6,019 nucleotides of DNA from Candidatus Rhabdochlamydia sp. (GTDB lineage: Bacteria > Chlamydiota > Chlamydiia > Chlamydiales > Rhabdochlamydiaceae): assembly GCA_030044075.1 (NCBI GenBank), contig JASHWM010000060.1, positions 1 through 6,019 on the forward strand. Reading direction: 5' to 3'. Of this stretch, positions 1-6,019 are shown one piece after another (within the stretch, counting starts at the first letter, position 1; every line of letters starts with the position of its first letter). The notes under the pieces are model-generated. The model did not search any database, was not told the origin of the DNA, and saw only the letters and a list, made by a program, of their open reading frames with translations. The position numbers and the translations under genes are program-made.

Positions 1-457
1 ATTTCTTCAGTACTGCTTGAGGGGTGTTTACAACCTCGAAGCCAACTGTCTTTGAAGCTTCGCTTGGGAAGGAGATCAGGACCACCCTTTCAAACACTTT
101 TTTTTCTTTAGAGAACACGATATGTGTGATCTCTTTTGTCGTCGAATAGATCGGCTTCACAATAGGGATCTTTAAAAAAAGAGCGTTCATCCAACGAAGC
201 AGTGTATTGAAAAACAACTTTTGCGTAATAAACCCTATGAAGAATGAAAGGGCCAAAATGAAAACTAATGTAAGCAGGCGGGCGAATAGCAGGCCCGATT
301 TTTCATGGATGATCTGTTCAAGGCCAAGGTAAGTGAACAGCCACTGGATCAAGTCCATGAACGGGAGGGTGAAAAGGTCGATCAAATACAAGACGATCAT
401 GATCGTCAGAGTGATCGGAAGGAGGATGACAAGGCCTGTTACAAGATATTTTTTCAT
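1..457 (-). CDS. DUF502 family membrane protein, second copy (3' end beyond window)
   Basis: This frame opens with ATG at 457-455 and stays open for 152 codons to the left edge, so the C-terminus is missing. The start MKKYLVTGLVILLP closely matches the start of the neighbouring DUF502 protein. Two hydrophobic stretches, about residues 5-28 and 56-78, look like membrane helices. The family-like core KIPIVKPIYSTTKEI lies at 96-110, followed by VVLISFP (125-131) and a VGF at 138-140, as expected for the soluble C-terminal part. The DUF502 family also contains the plant COV (continuous vascular ring) proteins, and its bacterial role is unknown. The ATG overlaps the stop of the upstream gene (ATGA) and has no good Shine-Dalgarno sequence, so translation is probably coupled. 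The family assignment is strong. The function is unknown and the C-terminal motif cannot be checked here. Confidence 0.88.
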   Translation of the reverse strand, partial: MKKYLVTGLVILLPITLTIMIVLYLIDLFTLPFMDLIQWLFTYLGLEQIIHEKSGLLFARLLTLVFILALSFFIGFITQKLFFNTLLRWMNALFLKIPIVKPIYSTTKEITHIVFSKEKKVFERVVLISFPSEASKTVGFEVVNTPQAVLKK

Positions 458-1107
458 GTCGCGCCAGTTTTGTTTTCTGATTCTGGGACGATCACACCGC
501 AGGAGACGATCATTTTGATCGCCTGTTCCGGTTTCATATCAAGAAAGACCAGCTGGCTTTTTCGATACATCATCAAAAACCCTGTTGTTGGGTTTGGTGT
601 TGTAGGAACAAGGACGGAGAACATCTCTTCGCCTGTGACCTTACAGCAAGCTTCCGGGGCTTCTCTGACAAGAAGGCCGACCACATAGGTGCCGTCCTGC
701 GGGTAGGGGACCATGACCACTTGTTTAAAAGTGTTTTTGTCTGTGACAAAAAGTGTTTTGATGATCTCTTGCGTTGTCTTGTACACCATGTTGACGATGG
801 GGATCTTATGGAGGATCTGGTCGCTGATCTTAAGGAGGGTGTGGATAAAAAACCATCTGGTGACCATCCCTACCCCTATTGTCACTGCAAAAAGCAGGAT
901 CAGGACGAGCAGTTTGCTGCCGTAGCGGAGCAATTGCTCGGGAGATAGGAACAGAAAACCTTTGTTGAGAATATGCGCCTTGTCTAGAAAATTAGAGACA
1001 AGCCCCATAAATGGTTCTGTCAAAAGGTTGACAATGAAAATCACGACCGCAATTGTCACGGCGACGGGAAGAAGGATTACAAGCCCAGTAATAAAATATT
1101 TTTTCAT
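454..1107 (-). CDS. DUF502 family membrane protein, first copy
   Basis: This is a complete 217-residue protein, the usual length for DUF502. It has two predicted membrane helices (about residues 5-28 and 64-86), then a hydrophilic C-terminal domain. Recognisable family features are TGLVILLP near the start (7-14), IPIVNMVY (102-109), the VVMVPYP stretch (130-136) and the signature PTTPNPTTGF (168-177), followed by LDMKPEQAIKMIVSCG (189-204). The protein is expected in the inner membrane. The family's biochemical role is not established in bacteria. The ATG at 1107-1105 overlaps the aag stop (ATGA), and its own stop overlaps the start of the second DUF502 gene in the same way. Upstream there is only a weak purine stretch (AGAG), so expression probably depends on translation of aag. 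Alignment by eye with the neighbour shows clear homology along the visible length. Confidence 0.93.
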   Translation of the reverse strand: MKKYFITGLVILLPVAVTIAVVIFIVNLLTEPFMGLVSNFLDKAHILNKGFLFLSPEQLLRYGSKLLVLILLFAVTIGVGMVTRWFFIHTLLKISDQILHKIPIVNMVYKTTQEIIKTLFVTDKNTFKQVVMVPYPQDGTYVVGLLVREAPEACCKVTGEEMFSVLVPTTPNPTTGFLMMYRKSQLVFLDMKPEQAIKMIVSCGVIVPESENKTGAT

Positions 1108-1691
1108 GTTTCTCTAGTTTGGGTATGAATATAAAAGCGCCAGGGAAGAAGTGCATCTTCGCCGGCATAGTCTACACCGATCCTTGTCGATTGCAGGATG
1201 GGGAGGGGGAGCTCCTCTCTGTCCTCGATCCAAAGCTCCGAGGAAGAAAAAGAAAGGCCGCTTTGCAACCTTGTGATGCCAAGTCCTTGGCATACGACGC
1301 CAGGACCTGCGAGGACTTTGCATTCGCCTATCGTTTTTTTTCTTCTTTTTGCAATATGGTCAAGGCCCTTATCAGGAACAATGCTTCGTATCAGGACGGC
1401 GTGAGGAGTATTTTCCTTGTTTGTGACGACGTTCAAGAGATTGTGCATGCCATAACAGAGATAGACATAGGCAACGCCACCTCTATGGAACATCACCTCC
1501 GTTCTTTTGGTCCTCCTGTTTTGGTAGGCATGGCATGCCCTGTCGCCTGCTCCAGCGTATGCTTCTGTCTCAGTGATGATGCCGCCTGTCAAACGGCCAT
1601 TGAAGCTAGTGAAAAGAGCTTTGCCGATCAGGGACCTTGCGATTTCGACAACATTGTCATGTAAGTAAAAGCTCTCATCTAAAACGTTCAT
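1104..1691 (-). CDS. aag: 3-methyladenine DNA glycosylase (Aag/MPG type)
   Basis: This 195-residue base-excision repair enzyme removes alkylated purines such as 3-methyladenine from DNA, leaving an abasic site. It belongs to the AAG/MPG fold, not the AlkA or TagI families. The active-site block is intact. TETEAY carries the catalytic Glu43 and Tyr45 (human E125 and Y127), His54 matches H136, the AYVYLCYGM block carries Tyr77 and Tyr80 (Y159 and Y162), and Asn87 matches N169. The spacings are the same as in the human enzyme. I chose the ATG at 1691-1689. A longer reading would begin at a TTG at 1745 and add 18 residues unlike the family (a WRTPPKK stretch) inside rnr. With this start the gene overlaps the rnr end by 17 bases. 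Its stop overlaps the next start (ATGA). The upstream ribosome site is weak, so coupling to rnr is likely. Confidence 0.95.
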   Translation of the reverse strand: MNVLDESFYLHDNVVEIARSLIGKALFTSFNGRLTGGIITETEAYAGAGDRACHAYQNRRTKRTEVMFHRGGVAYVYLCYGMHNLLNVVTNKENTPHAVLIRSIVPDKGLDHIAKRRKKTIGECKVLAGPGVVCQGLGITRLQSGLSFSSSELWIEDREELPLPILQSTRIGVDYAGEDALLPWRFYIHTQTRET

Positions 1692-3819
1692 TTTTATTTC
1701 TTTTTTTGGAGGGGTTCGCCAGTACCCAAAAGGCCTGCAGTTCAATTAAGTCGACAGATTCTAGACGAACGGGCAAAAATTCTCCAATTTTATGTATCTT
1801 GGAGGTGTGTTTTCCTACCAGGGTAGATCTTTTTTCATCGTAGATGAAGTAATCATTCTCCAGGTGGGAGATGTGGATAAAACCTTCTAGCATGACGTCC
1901 GGGATTTCAAAAAATAATCCGTAAGGCTTTACCCTCGTCACAGCGGCGATATACTCTTTATCCGGATTTTTCTTTTGATAGCTTAATAGAAGCCTCAGCT
2001 TTTTGAGCTGTTTGACGCTGTTCTCAGCTTTCATGCTGACCCTTTCCTGCGCAGAACAGCGCTCAGAGATCTCTTTGATGTGCTCGAGCTCTTTCTGCTG
2101 GTCGAAGACAAGCCTTTGGACCACGAGGTCGGTATATCTGCGGATCGGGCTTGTAAAGTGGCAGTAGTGGTCAAGGGCCAGTCCGAAATGCCCTACGTTC
2201 TCCGGAGAATAGTAGGCCATCTTCATCATCCTGATAAAGCTTACGGCAAGCTGCTGGCCGAAAGGTGTTTTTTTTGCTGCATCGAAAAGAAGCTGCAGTT
2301 CCTCGGTGTTGGGCTCGGAAGATAGAGAAAACCCAAGGGCCCTTGCCGTTGTGCAAAATTCCTTGAAGTTTTCCGAAGAGGGGCTTTCGTGGATCCGGAA
2401 CACAACAGGCTTGCCCTCGTCTGAGAGGTGCTTTGCGACAATCTCGTTTGCTTTGAGCATGAACTCTTCGACCAATTGATGGGAAATGTCGTATTCGACT
2501 ACTTTTATGCCAGTAGGTTCTCCCTCAGCATCGACCTGGATGACAGCTTCGGGAAGAGCAAAATCGATACTTCCTCGCAGAGAGCGTTTTTTCTTTAGGA
2601 GGAGGCAAAGTTCTGTCATCAGCTCCAGCTCTTTAGCAAAAGTGCTTTTTTTCTTTCCCTGGATGACCTCATAGGCCTCTTCATAGGTAAAGCGCTTCGC
2701 GCTCTTGATATAGGAGCGCACGATCTCGTAATGGAGCAAATCGCCCTCTTTGTCGAATTCCATGAAAACAGAGATCGTCAGGCGTATGACCTTTGCCTTA
2801 AGGCTGCAGAGGTTATTGGAAAGCTCTTCCGGGAGCATCGGCAGGCAAACCCCGGGAAAATAGGTGGAATTGCACCTTTCTTTTGCAGTCTGGTCAAGGA
2901 AGCTGTTCTCAGGGATATAATGGGCTACATCAGCGATATGGACGCCTAAGCTGTACTCGCCCTTTTTGTTTTTTTTGATGGACAGGGCGTCATCGAAGTC
3001 TTTTGCTGTCGTTGGGTCTATAGTAAATACAGTGGTCTTTGTGAGGTCTTTCCTTTTTTTTAGCTCGGATGCGGGGACCTTCGACCCGAAGGCTTTGGCC
3101 TCCTCGATGGCGCTCTTAGAAAAGACAAGGGGCAGCTCGTGTTCATGGATCGCTGCAATAATATCGCAGGAAGGATCTGAGATGTTGCCTAAATATTTCT
3201 CAAGCTGCGCGCGGATTGGGGAATCTTTTTCTGGCCACTCATTGATCTTCAAAAGGTATCTGTCGCCGACCTTTACTTTTGTCTTCTGAGGAATTTGAAC
3301 AGTGACAGGTTTTTCATTTCCAAGGAGCGGGACATACGCTGTTGCGGTCCCTTTGGAGCTTAAAGACCTGATCGTCCCAGCAAGGACGGAACGTTTCCTT
3401 TCAATAATCTCGATGATCTTTCCTTCAGGGCCTTTTGGAGAGAAGACCTTGGTATTGACGACAACTTTCACTTTGTCGCCATCGACAGCTTGGTGCATCA
3501 GGTGTTTGGGAATAAAAACATCTTGCGAAGACAGGGTAGGGTTGTCTGGTTCCACAAACCCAAAACCTTTTGGATGCGCATGCAGGATCCCTGTGATGAC
3601 AAGGTCCTCTTCAGTCTTCTCTTTGATTTTGAGCTTGTTTTTCTTTACGGAGATCACCTCGTTGGCGATCATTTCCGAAATGGCCTTCCTTGCTTCTTTT
3701 TGCTCTTTTTCTGAAAGAGTTAAAGCAGCAAAGAGCTCTTTTTCGGTGAGCGGCGTATAGTTTTTTTGCCCAAGGAAAATTTTAATCTTTTCGGCAATGG
3801 AGGTTGTTTTTTTCTTCAT
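1675..3819 (-). CDS. rnr: Ribonuclease R (3'-5' exoribonuclease, RNB family)
   Basis: RNase R (also called VacB) degrades RNA processively from the 3' end, including structured RNA, and takes part in mRNA decay and rRNA/tRNA quality control in the cytoplasm. The order is standard. A winged-helix-like N-terminus (about 5-60) is followed by cold-shock domain 1 (72-120, with KGFGFV and DVFIP), a second OB-like domain (145-200), the RNB catalytic domain (about 255-580) and a C-terminal S1 domain (620-702). The metal-binding acidic set is present: Asp268, Asp274, Asp276 and Asp277 in TIDPTTAKDFDD. Tyr320 matches the E. coli exit-channel tyrosine (Y324), and FTSPIRRYTDL sits at 555-565. At 714 residues it lacks the long basic tail of the 813-residue E. 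coli enzyme. The start is the ATG at 3819-3817. A TTG at 3873 would add 18 residues made mostly of a short repeat. Confidence 0.97.
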   Translation of the reverse strand: MKKKTTSIAEKIKIFLGQKNYTPLTEKELFAALTLSEKEQKEARKAISEMIANEVISVKKNKLKIKEKTEEDLVITGILHAHPKGFGFVEPDNPTLSSQDVFIPKHLMHQAVDGDKVKVVVNTKVFSPKGPEGKIIEIIERKRSVLAGTIRSLSSKGTATAYVPLLGNEKPVTVQIPQKTKVKVGDRYLLKINEWPEKDSPIRAQLEKYLGNISDPSCDIIAAIHEHELPLVFSKSAIEEAKAFGSKVPASELKKRKDLTKTTVFTIDPTTAKDFDDALSIKKNKKGEYSLGVHIADVAHYIPENSFLDQTAKERCNSTYFPGVCLPMLPEELSNNLCSLKAKVIRLTISVFMEFDKEGDLLHYEIVRSYIKSAKRFTYEEAYEVIQGKKKSTFAKELELMTELCLLLKKKRSLRGSIDFALPEAVIQVDAEGEPTGIKVVEYDISHQLVEEFMLKANEIVAKHLSDEGKPVVFRIHESPSSENFKEFCTTARALGFSLSSEPNTEELQLLFDAAKKTPFGQQLAVSFIRMMKMAYYSPENVGHFGLALDHYCHFTSPIRRYTDLVVQRLVFDQQKELEHIKEISERCSAQERVSMKAENSVKQLKKLRLLLSYQKKNPDKEYIAAVTRVKPYGLFFEIPDVMLEGFIHISHLENDYFIYDEKRSTLVGKHTSKIHKIGEFLPVRLESVDLIELQAFWVLANPSKKRNKNERFR

Positions 3820-3827
3820 ATTCTTTT

Positions 3828-3860
3828 TTCTTTGGTTTCCTTGGTATTTACTTCTTTGGT
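3828..3860 (-). repeat. Three copies of a 9-bp unit ahead of rnr
   Basis: On the coding strand the unit ACCAARGAA occurs three times: 3860-3852 (ACCAAAGAA), 3845-3837 (ACCAAGGAA) and 3836-3828 (ACCAAAGAA). The last two are directly adjacent. The repeat fills most of the 60-bp gap between the folD stop and the chosen rnr ATG, and the last unit ends 8 bases before that ATG. It may act as an A-rich ribosome-binding leader. If rnr starts at the upstream TTG, it would instead encode a short basic Gln/Arg/Lys-rich extension. The copies are seen directly; the function is inferred. Confidence 0.55.
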
Positions 3861-3879
3861 TTTTCACTTGCAATCTTTT

Positions 3880-4737
3880 TCAGGTTTTCTGTTTTAACTG
3901 GTAGCTATGCAAAGTGTTTTCAAGAAGCATCGCAATGGTCATCGGGCCGACCCCTCCTGGAACTTTTGTGATGTTCGAGCATAATGGGGCAACTCTGTCA
4001 TAGTCGACATCTCCGACGACCGATGTTGACTCAAGGGTACGGTTGATGCCAACATCAATGACTGTGCAGCCGGTCTTTATCATCGAAGCCTTTACAAAAT
4101 GGGGCTGACCGATCGCTGCTACCAAGATCTCTGCAGACCTGCAGACCTCTGTCAGGTCTTTTGTCATGCTATGTGCGACCGTGACTGTCGCATTTCCTAA
4201 AGGGTGTTTTTGCATGAGCATGGCAGCAAGCGGCTTTCCGACAATATTGCTCCTCCCCAATATGACGACATGCTTTCCGCTCACGGTGACATTGGCATGC
4301 TCAAGCATCCGTACAATTCCCTTGGGGGTGCAGGGAAGGAGGCCGTCCGTCTGCCCTAAAAGGAGCCTCCCTAAATTCATGGGATGGAACCCATCGACAT
4401 CTTTTTCGGGATCGATCGCTTCCATGATATTTTGGACATTGATATGCGGCGGCAAAGGGAGCTGCACCAATATCCCATCAATATGCGAGGACCTGTTGAG
4501 TTTTTCGATGATAAGGAGCAGTTCTTTCTCCGGGGTGCTCTCAGGAAGTTCGACGTCCTCGGAAAGAATGCCGATTTCGCGGCACCTTTTTTTCTTCATG
4601 TTGATATAGCTTCTGGAGGGAGCATATTCTCCAATGCAAATAAAGGCAAGCCCCGGAGCGCGCCCTTTGAGCTTTGCGACCTTCTCTTTAAGGCGCCCCC
4701 TGATCTCTTCGGCAATTTTGTTTCCATCAATGATCAT
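3880..4737 (-). CDS. folD: Bifunctional methylenetetrahydrofolate dehydrogenase / methenyltetrahydrofolate cyclohydrolase
   Basis: FolD interconverts 5,10-methylene-, 5,10-methenyl- and 10-formyl-tetrahydrofolate with NADP, supplying one-carbon units for purines and initiator formyl-Met-tRNA in the cytosol. The 285-residue length is typical. Diagnostic motifs are the active-site Tyr44...Lys48 pair in SYINMKKKRC, VQLPLP (91-96), KDVDGFHP (112-119), the Rossmann-type dinucleotide motif VVILGRSNIVGKPLA (157-171), ATVTVAHS (183-190) and the C-terminal PGGVGPMT (260-267). All key elements are present, so the enzyme should be active. The ATG at 4737-4735 shares bases with the suhB stop (ATGA), and no strong Shine-Dalgarno precedes it, which suggests translational coupling with suhB. 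There is a 60-bp gap to rnr downstream. Confidence 0.97.
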   Translation of the reverse strand: MIIDGNKIAEEIRGRLKEKVAKLKGRAPGLAFICIGEYAPSRSYINMKKKRCREIGILSEDVELPESTPEKELLLIIEKLNRSSHIDGILVQLPLPPHINVQNIMEAIDPEKDVDGFHPMNLGRLLLGQTDGLLPCTPKGIVRMLEHANVTVSGKHVVILGRSNIVGKPLAAMLMQKHPLGNATVTVAHSMTKDLTEVCRSAEILVAAIGQPHFVKASMIKTGCTVIDVGINRTLESTSVVGDVDYDRVAPLCSNITKVPGGVGPMTIAMLLENTLHSYQLKQKT

Positions 4738-5513
4738 AAAATGTGCAAGTTCTTTATCATGGTTGTATGTAAATGGGAATTTGATGCGAGCACAGGCCTT
4801 TCAGATAAAATGCTCCTGAAATTTCCCTCGTAGTCAGTGACCATGCCTCCTGCCTCTTCGACGATAAGTTTGCCGGCGGCCACATCCCAGGGCTGCAAGC
4901 TGACTTCCCAGTAGGCGTCGAACCTTCCGCAGGCGAGATAGGAGAGGTCGAGGGCCGCCGAACCAAGCCTTCTGATCGGGACACCAAGGGATGCCAAATG
5001 AGCGAAATGGTCGATGCAGTGGAGGGGGTTTTCTGTAACGTTGTAAGGGAACCCGGTCGCCAGGATCGCATTTTCCAGCTTGTCATGGCGGCTCACGGCG
5101 ATTTTTTTTCCGTTAAGGTAGGCGCCTTTGCCTTTTTGGGCAACAAACAGTTCTTTTTGCATGGGCCCATAGACGACCCCGACTAAGGGCTCTTCGTTGA
5201 GGTACGCCGCAATGCTGACACTAAAAAAAGGGATCTTATGGGCGAAGTTGACAGTTCCGTCAAGCGGGTCGATGACCCATAAGACCTCCCCTTTTTTGAA
5301 GTCTCCGCCTCCTTCTTCAGCAAGGAAATGGTGATTGGGGAAATGCTCCTTGATGGAGCGGATGATCATCTCTTCAGACTTTGTGTCAAACTCGGTGACG
5401 AGGTTTTGGCTTCCCTGTTTTTTATTGACCTGGAGATGGGAATGAAAGCCTTTTTCTAGTAAAGCGCCAGCTTCCAAAGCTGCATTGATTGCCACAAAAG
5501 AGTAGTCAGTCAC
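4734..5513 (-). CDS. suhB: Inositol monophosphatase family protein (SuhB-like)
   Basis: This 259-residue, Mg2+-dependent sugar or inositol phosphatase belongs to the IMPase/FBPase/CysQ fold. It carries the metal-binding glutamates in AEEGG (65-69), the signature WVIDPLDGTVNF (79-90, with Asp82 and Asp85), and the second signature WDVAAGKLIVEEAGG (209-223, with Asp210). In E. coli, SuhB also acts with Nus factors in rRNA antitermination, but that role cannot be read from this sequence. The WVIDPLDGTVNF form favours inositol monophosphatase over CysQ, though the in vivo substrate is uncertain. The start is a GTG at 5513-5511. An in-frame TAA lies seven codons upstream, and an AAGG about nine bases before the GTG can serve as a ribosome site. 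It is the first gene after a 146-bp gap, and its end overlaps folD by four bases. Confidence 0.94.
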   Translation of the reverse strand: MTDYSFVAINAALEAGALLEKGFHSHLQVNKKQGSQNLVTEFDTKSEEMIIRSIKEHFPNHHFLAEEGGGDFKKGEVLWVIDPLDGTVNFAHKIPFFSVSIAAYLNEEPLVGVVYGPMQKELFVAQKGKGAYLNGKKIAVSRHDKLENAILATGFPYNVTENPLHCIDHFAHLASLGVPIRRLGSAALDLSYLACGRFDAYWEVSLQPWDVAAGKLIVEEAGGMVTDYEGNFRSILSERPVLASNSHLHTTMIKNLHIL

Positions 5514-5536
5514 GATAAAGAGCCTTTTTTACGAAG

Positions 5537-5555
5537 ATTGCACCCGGAGCGCAAT
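5537..5555 (-). promoter_or_regulatory. Small hairpin in the suhB leader
   Basis: On the coding strand ATTGCGC (5555-5549) can pair with GTGCAAT (5543-5537) around a 5-base loop (TCCGG). This gives a 7-bp stem with one G-T wobble that ends 23 bases before the suhB GTG. It is not followed by a T-run, so it is unlikely to be an intrinsic terminator. It could be an mRNA 5' structure or simply chance. Confidence 0.3.
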
Positions 5556-5607
5556 TGTTCATGAACTTATTTTTTAATACCAAAAAAAACAATTTCGATA
5601 AGCAGTT

Positions 5608-5637
5608 TTTAAAAGGGGGGTCTTGTCTTTTTGCCAA
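5608..5637 (-). promoter_or_regulatory. Candidate promoter for the suhB-folD-rnr-aag operon
   Basis: On the coding strand TTGGCA (5637-5632, five of six bases of the -35 consensus) and TTTAAA (5613-5608, four of six of the -10 consensus) are separated by 18 bases that include a run of six C. It lies about 95-125 bases ahead of suhB, in the largest gene-free gap of the window. The A/T-rich context makes chance matches likely, and the operon could equally be transcribed through from the MreD-like gene. No clear terminator follows that gene. Confidence 0.3.
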
Positions 5638-5659
5638 ACAAAAAAGAGGGGTTTTTCTC

Positions 5660-6019
5660 TCAATTCTCCTCAATGGACGGCCGGACCATCTTCCTTATGA
5701 TCGAGTATATTTTTATCGGATAGCTGAACCACAAAATAGCATATGCCGCATCAAGGAGCGGCATAAGAAAAATGTCCTGGATGATCACATTCCAGGAAAG
5801 CGGCTGGCCTTTTTCAAACATCGGCAAAATAATTGGCTGCAAAAGGGAAGAGAACATGGAAAAGATTGCAGTGAACAAGGCGAGTGAGAACACTTTGTCG
5901 TCAAAAAAGTGGCGCCGTTGGGAGTAAAGGACAAAGGTGACACAGCAGTAGTTGAGCGCATGGACCCCAAAAGGTGTTTCATAAGAGAATAGGTCGAGGA
6001 AAAGACCGACAAAAAAACT
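5660..6019 (-). CDS. MreD-like rod-shape-determining membrane protein (5' end beyond window)
   Basis: The last 119 codons of a gene enter from the right edge and end at TGA 5662-5660, so the N-terminus and start are not visible. The fragment is strongly hydrophobic, with about three to four membrane segments. It contains VGLFLDLFSYETPFGVHAL at fragment residues 4-22. This resembles the conserved MreD pattern in which a Gly-Leu-x-x-Asp-Leu stretch leads to a Pro-x-Gly motif and a further helix. MreD is an inner-membrane partner of MreB and MreC in cell-wall elongation. The fragment ends in a short basic and polar tail (KMVRPSIEEN). A GTG at 5893 could be mistaken for a start, but the frame continues upstream with family-like residues. 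The identification rests on this motif and topology alone and needs the missing part, including any mreC upstream, to be secure. Confidence 0.62.
   Translation of the reverse strand, partial: SFFVGLFLDLFSYETPFGVHALNYCCVTFVLYSQRRHFFDDKVFSLALFTAIFSMFSSLLQPIILPMFEKGQPLSWNVIIQDIFLMPLLDAAYAILWFSYPIKIYSIIRKMVRPSIEEN

Noticed and set aside
305..688. A 127-codon open frame on the plus strand across the DUF502 junction
   Set aside because: It is antisense to two supported genes, and its low-complexity Asp/Lys-rich start is simply the complement of hydrophobic coding sequence.
1119..1664. A 181-codon open frame on the plus strand inside aag
   Set aside because: It lies entirely antisense to a gene with an intact active site, its translation resembles no protein family, and it has no ribosome site of note. 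It is a shadow frame.
1692..1745. An aag start at TTG 1745
   Set aside because: The added 18 residues are unlike the family N-terminus and lie in rnr coding sequence. The ATG at 1691 gives the usual family length.
2969..2976. A run of eight A on the coding strand in rnr, just after the catalytic DFDD motif
   Set aside because: It encodes an ordinary lysine-rich loop and the frame is intact. Eight A alone is weak evidence for slippage or phase variation.
5615..5620. A G6/C6 run in the suhB leader as a phase-variable tract
   Set aside because: Six bases is short for known phase-variable homopolymers, and the promoter around it is itself uncertain.
5641..5662. A possible intrinsic terminator after the MreD-like gene
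   Set aside because: The A-run, C-run and T-run look suggestive, but the arms form a mirror repeat more than an inverted repeat, so no GC-rich stem forms.
5555..5887. A 110-codon plus-strand frame over the gap and the MreD-like gene
   Set aside because: Most of it is complementary to the membrane protein. The translation has no recognisable domain and begins in an A/T-rich spacer.

Overview
All supported genes in this window lie on the minus strand, so they read from high to low coordinates. In transcription order they are: the C-terminal part of an MreD-like membrane protein (cut by the right edge), an inositol monophosphatase family enzyme (SuhB), the bifunctional folate enzyme FolD, the exoribonuclease RNase R, a 3-methyladenine DNA glycosylase of the Aag/MPG type, and two tandem DUF502 membrane proteins, the second cut by the left edge. 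The plus strand holds only shadows of these genes.

The organism is a bacterium with lysine-rich, moderate-GC coding sequence. The gene set (a short RNase R of about 714 residues, an Aag-type glycosylase and DUF502) would fit a member of the Chlamydiae, perhaps an environmental one. This is an impression from general knowledge, not something the sequence proves.

Layout: 5660-6019 is the MreD-like gene. 5514-5659 is the only intergenic region of any size (146 bp). It holds a weak promoter candidate and a 7-bp hairpin, and it probably leads the downstream genes. From suhB to the left edge the genes are packed. suhB and folD overlap by 4 bases (ATGA). A 60-bp gap with a short tandem repeat separates folD from rnr. 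aag starts inside the last codons of rnr. aag and the first DUF502 gene overlap by ATGA, and so do the two DUF502 genes. This packing points to one transcript with translational coupling from suhB onward.

The products cover different jobs (phosphatase, one-carbon metabolism, RNA decay, base-excision repair, membrane proteins of unknown role), so this looks like a housekeeping operon rather than a dedicated pathway. I found no mobile element, CRISPR array, RNA gene or evident new defence or biosynthetic system. The least ordinary feature is the tandem DUF502 pair with near-identical start junctions.
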